DNA from: Verrucomicrobiota bacterium
GTDB taxonomy: Bacteria > Verrucomicrobiota > Kiritimatiellia > SS1-B-03-39 > UBA6053
Assembly: GCA_020831635.1 (NCBI GenBank)
Contig: JAFIGC010000037.1
Location: 1-41,407, forward strand
Direction of reading: 5' to 3'
Length of the DNA stretch: 41,407 nt
The notes under the pieces were generated by a model. The model had not been told where the DNA came from. It saw only the letters and a list, made by a program, of their open reading frames with translations, and searched no databases. The number at the start of each line of letters is the position of its first letter. Within the stretch, counting starts at the first letter, position 1. The translations under genes were made by a program, and so were the position numbers. Positions 21,489 to 29,600 of the stretch are shown one piece after another.

Positions 21489-23444
21489 TTATGGCCTCTC
21501 AGGCTCACCCTCGAAGGCCCACGCGCCCACATCGACACGATCCGGGGGACGTTTCGCGCCGGTGAAATCCTCCTCCACGTCCCCCGGGGCTCCGGCGCCG
21601 ATGGCCGAACTGCCCTCGCGCAATCGGTAATCGCCGTTTTCGGGATCCACGAACAAGGCATTCAGATCCGTGATCACCTTGCAGCCCGGTCCCATGAAGC
21701 GTGCTTCCACTTTGCGGGTGTATATATTGTTTTCAATCACGCCGGGCAGATCCTCGGATATCCGGTCGAGAATGTTGTTCCGAATGACGAGGCCTTGCGG
21801 CGAGCCGGGGCTGTTGCGGCGCTGTCCGAGAATGGCGGTGGACCAGGAGACGTCGGGGTTGGTGTTGACGAAGGTGTTGTGCAGAAATTGAATGTTCTTG
21901 AACTCCCTGCCGCCCACGGTGCCGGAGGTCCACATGCCGACACAAACGGTGGCGCGTCCCTGTCCGTCGATGAGGTTGTTGCGGAGGAGAATGTTTTCGG
22001 CGTTGCGGTTGATCGTGAGGCTGTTTTGCACATGGTTTCGCTCAAAAACGATGTCTGCGCAGCCCTCGTAAAAATTGACCGCCGAGGCGTGCATGCCGTA
22101 ATGATCGAGGATGGCATTGTCCCGGAGCACTCCCTGTTTGGACTCGTAGTGTCGGATGCCGCTGCCGGAATTCTTGTTCAAACGATTGCGGCTGAGGCGG
22201 AAGTGGTTCACCCGGTTCACGTAGATGCCCACCGTCCAGCCGGGACAGTGATGGATGTTGCTGTCCTCCACCACAACGTGGTCGCAATGGTTCAAGCTGA
22301 TGCCGGATTGGCCGCTGACAAATCGGACTTCGCAATCGGAAATGCGCACATGGCTCGACCGCGCCGCCCCGCGCCTGGTGGCCACGCCCCCGGCACCGCC
22401 GGCATACCGCTGAATGAGAAAACCCCGGATGTCGATGTGGGAAGCTCCGGGCGCAATCGAGAGGGCGGTCCGATGCACGGGGTAGCCGATATTGACCGGC
22501 TGACCCTCCTCCGGATATTCCGTCAGCAGATAAATCCGCGCACGGCCATCCTCGAGCGGCTCGACGCACCATTCCCCCGGACGTTCCATCAACCGGGGCG
22601 CGTTGTAGAGCGCGTACCGCGTTTCCGGGTATGTGCGCGGTTGAAAACGGGGCAGAACCAGTCCCTGCGTTTCGGGATCGTACGCCCTCACTCTTGCAAA
22701 ATAGACGTGGTTGTTGCCGCCGTGAACCCCGATGAACATGCCGTCATAATGCGCCGGGTCCTCCTGAACGAAACGTTCCTCGTCCCGAACCACGGCGTTG
22801 TTCCCGTCGTGGACAATTGGATGCGGGGACTGGAAAAAATCCCCGGGCAAGTCCGGGTAAAAGGGATCGGACGGTTTCGGAAGCTGGGCGATGGGCAAGA
22901 GTCGCCGGTCGCCGTCGATCAGCAGGATCCGTTGCCAGGGGGCCTGCGCGATCGCACCCGCATCCCGGTGGGGCACGAAACGATCTTGGTTGAAATTGTC
23001 GGACAGATCCATATCGATCTCCGAAATCCTGATGTCCCGCCAGCGCGGATTTCCCTGTACCTCCGCCGCCGATGCCACCGGCCTCCATTCGGTGATCAAG
23101 GCCCCGCCGTCGAGAATGGCGCGACCTTCGCCAAAGGTTCCGGCGGTGTTGGCGTCAAATGTGATCGGCCGCCCTTCGACGCCGGATGCGGTGATTTCGA
23201 TCTCGCCGAAATACGCGACGCCCCCCTTGAACAAGACGGTGTCGCCGGGGCCCAATTCCACGGCGGCGGGATGGTCCGTGGCGTTGCGGTCTCCGGGACT
23301 GTGTCGCCAGGCCGTCTCCGGCGTCAATCCGTCCGCCGTGTTGTCGCCTCCGGAAAAATCGACATGGTAGGTGATCCCCGCCGAAGCCATGGCCATCAGC
23401 AGGGAAGCGCAAAATGTGGCAATCGATTTCAATGTGGGTTTCAA
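21489..23444 (-). CDS. Secreted right-handed parallel beta-helix protein
   Basis: The gene encodes 651 residues. A signal peptide (residues 1-22, ending MASA-G) is followed by ITYHVDFSGGDNTADGLTPETAWRHSP, a motif common at the start of secreted beta-helix proteins. Residues about 330-600 are a run of N-rich turns typical of PbH1 repeats (SHVRISDCEVRFVSGQSGISLNH, ENILLRNNLIDGQG, QGLVIRNNILDRIS). Such proteins act as polysaccharide lyases or hydrolases, or as adhesins; no catalytic triad can be identified by eye. It lies 21 nt downstream of the GH65 gene on the same strand and is probably co-transcribed with it. Confidence 0.85.
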   Translation of the reverse strand: MKPTLKSIATFCASLLMAMASAGITYHVDFSGGDNTADGLTPETAWRHSPGDRNATDHPAAVELGPGDTVLFKGGVAYFGEIEITASGVEGRPITFDANTAGTFGEGRAILDGGALITEWRPVASAAEVQGNPRWRDIRISEIDMDLSDNFNQDRFVPHRDAGAIAQAPWQRILLIDGDRRLLPIAQLPKPSDPFYPDLPGDFFQSPHPIVHDGNNAVVRDEERFVQEDPAHYDGMFIGVHGGNNHVYFARVRAYDPETQGLVLPRFQPRTYPETRYALYNAPRLMERPGEWCVEPLEDGRARIYLLTEYPEEGQPVNIGYPVHRTALSIAPGASHIDIRGFLIQRYAGGAGGVATRRGAARSSHVRISDCEVRFVSGQSGISLNHCDHVVVEDSNIHHCPGWTVGIYVNRVNHFRLSRNRLNKNSGSGIRHYESKQGVLRDNAILDHYGMHASAVNFYEGCADIVFERNHVQNSLTINRNAENILLRNNLIDGQGRATVCVGMWTSGTVGGREFKNIQFLHNTFVNTNPDVSWSTAILGQRRNSPGSPQGLVIRNNILDRISEDLPGVIENNIYTRKVEARFMGPGCKVITDLNALFVDPENGDYRLREGSSAIGAGAPGDVEEDFTGAKRPPDRVDVGAWAFEGEPERP

Positions 23445-23465
23445 CAGGGTGTACTCAAGTTCATG

Positions 23466-25517
23466 TTACAATCTTTGGTTCCGACGTTCAACTCGTACGT
23501 TGCCGCCCTCGACATGGATGTCAAGGTCTTCCCCCAGCCAGCGGCAGCCCACGAGGCGAATCCAGGGCAGGGCGGGAGGAAGGCAGGGACGGAATTCGAG
23601 CCCTTTTTCCCGGTAGCGAACCCCGGCAAATCCATGCACAATGACTTGTAGCAGCCCCCCCAGACCTGTCGTAAAAATCGAGGTCTCATTGGCAGGCGAC
23701 TCGGTGTTGATCAAATACGGTCCGCGAAAATGCGGCATCAGGTCCCCCAAAGCTTCCCAGGCGGCGTCCGCCCGACCGAGATGCGCATAGAGGATGCTGT
23801 CTATGGCCCGGGCCATCATAATGACCCCCGGTTCGTAACAGGCGCCGTAATAATCCACCAGGTTGGCGATTTCTTCATCGTCGAAGGGGTGTTCATAGGG
23901 CCAAACCATTAATTGGGCGTCGGCCTGCTTGATCACCGTGCCCTCCTTCCAATCGGCATGTTGCAACACCAGGCGACGCGACGCGTCATACGGAATGTGC
24001 AGGCCGGAAGCGATGGCCTCCCATTCCGGAGGCGGGGGAAGTCCGCGACGTTCCATGACCCGAATCGCGCAACGCAGGGTCCAAGCGGCGGCGGAAGCGG
24101 TCATGGCGTTGTCATCCACTTGCTTGGCATGTTCATCCGCGCCACAAAGGCCCCGGAAATGCCAGCGGCCATCCGCTTCGCGGCGGGCGGCGGCGGCAAA
24201 CCATTCCGCCGAAGCAATGATGCAGTCGCCGGGCGGACCGAACCAGCCGTCCTCATCCCCTTCGGCCAACAGTTGCCGCCACTGGGCCATGGCCACGCAG
24301 GCATTGATATGGCGTTCGGCGCTGAATTCAGGGTCGAAGCATCCCTCGGACCCCTCGTCGGCGCTCATCCAAGGCCAGCGGGCGCCCGCCTCCCCGTGGG
24401 CGGCGGCGAGCGCCTTGGCTCCGGGAAGAAGCTTTTGACGGTAGGCGGGAATGCAGCGGGCGCGTTCGGGATCCAGCAGGGCCAGGGCGCCGTGCACCCA
24501 CAAATCCGCGTCCCAAAACACATGACCATCCCAACCGTGCCCCGACAAACCGCAGGGGGCGATGCTGTGATCATGTCCCTCATGCAGTTGGGCATAGAGA
24601 TGATACAAGCTCGCATTCAACAAGCGTTGCAGACGCGCATGAGGCACTTCGATCCGGTGACCCCATTGCGCTTCCCAGGCCTGGAGATGTTCCCGGCGGA
24701 GGGTCTCCAGGTCCGCGCTTGCCCGCCGGCAGGCCACGGCAACCGGGTCCTCCCCGTCGGCATCGGTGGCGAGACCGACGACTTTGAACACCCGGCATCG
24801 CCGTCCCGGACGCAGGGGCACGATCAATCTTCGGGCGGCCCGTCGTCCGTCACTGCGGTTCAGTATCCGGGCCTGGTCCGCGGTTTCGCCTTCCACCCAA
24901 AGGCGGCTGGCCATGACCAAGATGCGGCGCGCGGGGCCGACCAGCACTTCGAGGATCATCAGCCCGTCCTCATACAGAATGCGGTGGCCATGCACATCTT
25001 CCCCGAGGTGAAAGGCGTCCAACTCATCATCGAACTCCACGTTCCACCCTTGGAAACTCTCCACTTCGGCCGAAAGCACTCCCGTGAGCGGTTGATTGCG
25101 GGACACCCAGGTTTCCCGGCGCACATGGTATCCTTGTTCGCAGCCCCGCCACGTATATTCCGTTTCCACGGTGGCCTGGCGCAGATCGACGGTTTGCCGC
25201 CAGTCTTCGACCGTTCCGATGGGCCGGAGGCTGCGCGGGGTGTCGCGGATCAGACGCAGCACCGCCCAACGGGGGAGATCGCGAAGTCCGGGTCTCCCCC
25301 GGTCGCCGGTGCGGCGAAAACCGGCCAGATAAGAACCGGATCCATTGGGATAATCGCCGTCCCCCCAAGGCCCCACACGCTGACCCAGCCAACCGCTGCC
25401 CACAAACGCGTCACGACGCCCCGGATCGTCCAACTCCTCGGAGGTAAGATGCCAAGGATCGCAGGGGGAATCGTGGTCCAGCCAATCTGCGGAAAGTTGT
25501 TCACGAATCTGTTTCAT
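23466..25517 (-). CDS. Glycoside hydrolase family 65 enzyme
   Basis: The gene encodes 683 residues without a signal peptide, so the enzyme is cytoplasmic. GHGWDGHVFWDADLW (326-340) and RGLCGADEHAKQVDDNAMTAS (455-474) match the GH65 (alpha/alpha)6 core. Glu462 in DEH corresponds to the general acid of the family. The N-terminal 280 residues fit the beta-sandwich domain. Family members are phosphorylases or hydrolases acting on alpha-linked disaccharides such as maltose, trehalose or kojibiose; the substrate is unresolved here. It is transcribed with the downstream beta-helix gene. A palindrome TGACA-N7-TGTCA lies upstream (25618-25634). Confidence 0.82.
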   Translation of the reverse strand: MKQIREQLSADWLDHDSPCDPWHLTSEELDDPGRRDAFVGSGWLGQRVGPWGDGDYPNGSGSYLAGFRRTGDRGRPGLRDLPRWAVLRLIRDTPRSLRPIGTVEDWRQTVDLRQATVETEYTWRGCEQGYHVRRETWVSRNQPLTGVLSAEVESFQGWNVEFDDELDAFHLGEDVHGHRILYEDGLMILEVLVGPARRILVMASRLWVEGETADQARILNRSDGRRAARRLIVPLRPGRRCRVFKVVGLATDADGEDPVAVACRRASADLETLRREHLQAWEAQWGHRIEVPHARLQRLLNASLYHLYAQLHEGHDHSIAPCGLSGHGWDGHVFWDADLWVHGALALLDPERARCIPAYRQKLLPGAKALAAAHGEAGARWPWMSADEGSEGCFDPEFSAERHINACVAMAQWRQLLAEGDEDGWFGPPGDCIIASAEWFAAAARREADGRWHFRGLCGADEHAKQVDDNAMTASAAAWTLRCAIRVMERRGLPPPPEWEAIASGLHIPYDASRRLVLQHADWKEGTVIKQADAQLMVWPYEHPFDDEEIANLVDYYGACYEPGVIMMARAIDSILYAHLGRADAAWEALGDLMPHFRGPYLINTESPANETSIFTTGLGGLLQVIVHGFAGVRYREKGLEFRPCLPPALPWIRLVGCRWLGEDLDIHVEGGNVRVERRNQRL

Positions 25518-25600
25518 GGCGCCTCTGTAAGCGAGAAGCCTCGGTTAAACAAGCCCCGTCTCAGCTTTATGATTCGATTGGCCTCTCAACGCAATGAGAC

Positions 25601-25634
25601 TTGACTTTTTTACTATTTGACATTTATATTGTCA
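25601..25634 (+). promoter_or_regulatory. Promoter with overlapping TGACA-N7-TGTCA palindrome
   Basis: On the plus strand TTGACT (25601-25606) and TATATT (25625-25630) are 18 nt apart, with the ATG at 25665. TGACATTTATATTGTCA at 25618-25634 is a perfect palindrome in its arms and covers the -10 box, a typical repressor position. The same region must also carry the promoter for the divergent GH65 gene, so one regulator could control both directions. Confidence 0.45.
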
Positions 25635-25664
25635 TATTACATACGAGAACACGCATAGTTTCCC

Positions 25665-26549
25665 ATGAATATCTTCTACCTTTTTTTGATCTTGTTGACG
25701 GTGATCACGCTGGTCGGACACGGCATCTGGGTCTTTTGGGCCTTTGTCTTCCGGAGCATCTTCGGCGAGAAAAGAAAAAAGACCCCGGAAACCTCGAATC
25801 CAGTTGAAGATCGGCGGATGTCCTTGTTTTGGGCGATCCATCACATCAAAACGCTTGCGAATGAAGGCCGGGTGGACCATGACGCCGCCGAAAAAGTGAT
25901 CGACGCCCTCTGCGCCAAACAATCCGGCGTGCCCGTCGAAACCATGTCGTCTCCCGAACCCGAGCCCCCCTTGGATCCTTCGCCCGCGTCACCGGCGCCC
26001 CAAAAACCCGCGCCGCCACCGGAACCCGCGCAAACGCCGCCCCCACTCCCGACACGACCTCCAAAGGATACGGTCCCCGCATTTCTTCCCACGCCGACAC
26101 TTTCCCCCGAGGTCATTTCCCGTCCCGCCCCCGCCGCGTCTCCAGCGCCAGCCCCGCAACCCTCGCCACTGCCGACCCCGTACCGCGCCCCTTTCCGCCC
26201 GCCACCCAAACGCTGGCAGGACATTTTCGCGGCGTTTTTGGAGGAAAGCAACATTCGCTGGGGCGAATTGGTGGGCGGCCTGCTGATTCTTTTTTGCTCG
26301 GGCGCGTTGGTGGTCAGTTTCTGGGAACACATTCACGAACTCTGGTTCCTTCAGGTGGGCCTCTTCACCGGAATCACCGCGGCCCTGTTTGGCGCGGGTC
26401 TGTACGCGCAGCGAAAATGGCGTTTGCCCAATACCAGCATGGGACTGCTTTGCATCGCCACCCTGCTCACCCTCTTGAGTTTTCTGCTGATCAGCGCCTT
26501 TGGCCGGGACCGCGAACTTTTTGCCCTGCAATCCCTGCTGGCCGAGTGA
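25665..26549 (+). CDS. N-terminal part of a giant membrane protein, ended by an in-frame TGA
   Basis: This part has 294 residues. A membrane helix (residues 4-28) is followed by a short charged helical region and a long Pro/Ala-rich linker (about 93-180). The domain RWGELVGGLLILFCSGALVVSFWEHIHELWFLQVGLFTGITAALFGAGLYAQRKW then begins a polytopic membrane region, the start of a very large membrane-protein family that I recall from planctomycetes and verrucomicrobia. The frame stops at TGA 26547-26549 in the middle of a hydrophobic segment (LLAE-stop-LSLGILGYLIAK). It continues without shift into the 1654-residue frame that follows. It is most likely one gene interrupted by a nonsense change or a base-call error. 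Confidence 0.7.
   Translation: MNIFYLFLILLTVITLVGHGIWVFWAFVFRSIFGEKRKKTPETSNPVEDRRMSLFWAIHHIKTLANEGRVDHDAAEKVIDALCAKQSGVPVETMSSPEPEPPLDPSPASPAPQKPAPPPEPAQTPPPLPTRPPKDTVPAFLPTPTLSPEVISRPAPAASPAPAPQPSPLPTPYRAPFRPPPKRWQDIFAAFLEESNIRWGELVGGLLILFCSGALVVSFWEHIHELWFLQVGLFTGITAALFGAGLYAQRKWRLPNTSMGLLCIATLLTLLSFLLISAFGRDRELFALQSLLAE
26547..26549 (+). other. In-frame TGA interrupting a 1966-codon frame
   Basis: 25665 and 26601 are in the same frame (936 nt apart), and only this TGA separates the two open stretches. The codons after it (LSLGILGYLIAKASPTL) continue the hydrophobic pattern. A TGG (Trp) to TGA transition would explain it. Other genes in this window end normally at TGA, so the organism does not reassign TGA in general. 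Confidence 0.85.
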
Positions 26550-26600
26550 CTTTCCCTGGGCATTCTCGGCTACCTGATCGCCAAAGCCTCGCCCACGCTG

Positions 26601-29600
26601 ATGCCCGCACACGCGCGCGCGCTCACCATTTCGGTGGTCACGCTGTCAGGCTTTCAGTTTCTGTTGCGACGGTTTCCCATGGCAGATCTGAGCACCCCGC
26701 TCCTTTTTTTGGTGTGCACGATTCCCTTGGTCCTTCACGCCGCATCCATCGGCTGGGTACTGCGTCGCGCCCGGGATCCCGCGAAAAACGCCCCGGTCCA
26801 TTTGCTTTGGTTTTGGGGCTTCACGGCTTTTCCCACCGTGCTGTTGGTGGCGCTGTGCGGGATTCTGTCAGGGGACCCCGCGGCTCTCGGAGAACGTTTT
26901 TCGGCGCTGGTTTGCTTGTACGGCGGACCCAGCCTTTTCATGGGACTTCATTTTTGGCACCGCCGGAAAACGATTCCCTCCGTGTGGCTCGCGGGTTCGG
27001 GGACCTTGGTCGGCGTGTTGGGTCTGGTGATCATGGGCGGCGGACTCCTTCTCGCCTGGCCCATGCCCGGCACCCTCTTGCCCGCGCTCATCGTCATCAG
27101 CCTCTGCTGCATCTGGCTCGCCCTCCGGGAAAAGCTTCCGGAGGCCTGGATTCCCGCCAGCCTGACGGCGGCCCTCGGCGTAACCCTGGTTCGCTTGGTT
27201 TCCCTGCGCGCGGAAATGGGATGGGACGCCTCGGAAACGGAACTGCTCAACGCCCTTTTTTCCGGTGACGCGGGGCGGGCTCTGGTTCCGTCCGTGTGGG
27301 GGCTGGCCGTAATTGGATTTTTCCTGCGTCGCCATCCGAAACTGAATCCCTTGCACGGACGTCTGGTCCTGTATTGCGCCGCCGGCTTGGCCTGCGTGTG
27401 CATCCTTTTCCTCGGGGCCTTCGGCTTGGCCCGCGCCGGCGATCCGCTGATGCTCCGTCTCCACTACGGCCTCTTTGGGTTGCTGGGGCTTGCCGCGCCA
27501 TGGGTGCGCTGGGTTCCAGGTCCGTCCAATCCCGTCCCCCGCCTGCAAACCCTTTTGGTTCGCGCGGGCGTTGTCCTGCTCACCCTCGCCCTCCTGCAAA
27601 GCGGATGGTTTGTCTGGGGATGGGATGCGACCCAGCCCCTTTTGCTCATCGCGAACCTCGCCATGGCCGGCCTCGTCGGGGTGTGGGCTTTGGGCGGAAA
27701 ATCCTGGGAAATCTATCACCGGGAAGTGCTGACCCTCGTCTGGCTTTCCTCGTGTACGGCTTTCGCTTTCATCCTGCAACTGTCCCTGATACCGGGAGCA
27801 CCGTCCCAGTTTGCACAATTGCTCTTACTCGCCCTCCCCTGGATGCTGTTGTCCGCGCTGAATGCGAACCCATTGCCTTGGATTTTGAGCCAAATCGCCC
27901 TCACCCTGGCCGCGATGCACCTCTTGCATGACACCGGTATCGTTTCTCCCGGCTATTTGCCCGCATCCGGCATCGTGCTCACCAGCTTGATCTGGGCCGT
28001 GCTCCGCGCCTGGGTTCCCAAACCTTCCCACCCGGAAACGCCTGGAGGGGAATTGTGGCCATCCGGCTCCGCCCCCGCGCAGGGCAAAATCCGACACCTC
28101 CGCAAAAGCGTGACCCACTTGCTGCATCCGCCCCGTTTTTCCGCCGACCAGATGCTGTTGGCGATCACCGCCGCGGGTCTTTTTGGCTGGTTCTGGTACG
28201 GTTTCGCCACACGCCTGAATCTTGAGGTCCGCGCCGCCTTCGCCCCGGCGAACGTTTCGAGCCCGCCCATGGTAGAATGGGTGCTCTATGCCGGGGTGGC
28301 CCTCGCCCTCTGTATCGCCCGCATCCGCGCGCCCGAATTCCAACGAAAATGGTTTCCCCAACTGTTCTTGGGCTGGGCCGTGGCCGCAATGCCCCTGCTG
28401 GCCAGCCACGGGGTGTACGACCAGTCGGTCTCGACGCTCATGCGCTGGAGCGCCATCCTTTTGGTGTGGGGAGGTTGCCCCCTGTCGCGTCCCCTTCAGC
28501 GTCAAAGCCTGTGGACGGGCGCGGGGTTGTTGCTGGCACTCACGGTGCGCGGGGTGTACGGTTCCCTCGCCGGATGGGGACTGCCCGTTCCCGGGGTGTT
28601 CGGTTTCCTTGGCGACGCGAACGCCACCACCGACCTCTCGCTTCCCTTGGCTCTCCTCAGCTTTTACCTTTTCAGAATGGCTCGACGCGAAACGCAAAGC
28701 GGCGCGATGCTACTCTCCTCCCTCGTCGGACACCTCGCGATCCTTGCCGTTTTCCTCGTGTACCCCCGTCCGGCGGGCATGGACCCGATCCTGTTTGGAA
28801 TTCGACTCCTGCAAGCCCACACGTTGTGGGGGGCGCTTTTTGGACTGGGCTGGATTTTTTGGCGCGAGCGCCCCCAAACCGATCCAGTCTGGCTCAAGGT
28901 CCACCTCGGACTCGCGTTTTTTTCACTCCTGTCCCTGCTTGTGCCTCCGACCGTTTACGTGTTCCTCGCCGCAACCGAAACCCTGTCCCATGGCAGCGCG
29001 GTTGCGAACGGATGGGGGATTCTCGCCGCCGCGGGCGTCTTCGCCTGCCTGACACTGATCCTGGGATACGATCCCCGCAACACTCCGTGTTTCGCGTGGA
29101 CCCGGCGTGACGCCTCCGCACTCGCCGGAGCCTTCCTCTGGCCGATCATTCTGCTTGTAACCTCCCATTTCGCGGCGCGCTCCACCTGGCTCGCCTACAG
29201 GCTACTCACCCTTTCAACCAGTCTCGCGGTGCTGATCGGCAGTGGTGTCGCCGGCGCGCTTTGGAGCGCCGAGTTCCGCCCATTCCTCATTCCGGGGGAC
29301 CGCGAAGACCCTCGCCCCGGGGGCGTAAGCTGGCTTCAGTGCAGCATGTGGTTTCTCTTTCTTCTCTCCGTTCGCGTGATCGTGCCCCCACACCACGGCG
29401 CAAACCATGCAGACCTCTGGGCGGCCCTGCCAATGTTGTTTCTCGGTCTGGCGTTTTTTGCCCACGCCTTTCTCAGTTTGATTCCTCGCATCGGCACCTG
29501 TTTCGGATCCCTCCGCCCCAACGCCACTTTGGGTGCGGTGTGCATTCAAATTTCCGCCTTCCTGCTATGGAATCTGCGTTGGTTGCCCGACCTTTCCCCC

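Noticed and set aside
21342-23651. 769-residue plus-strand frame opposite the beta-helix gene
   Set aside because: The antisense protein has a signal peptide and PbH1-type repeats, so this strand is a shadow.
26547-26549. Selenocysteine codon
   Set aside because: The TGA is in a hydrophobic membrane segment of a protein with no redox motif. I saw no selenocysteine-insertion stem-loop just after it. A Trp-to-stop change is simpler.
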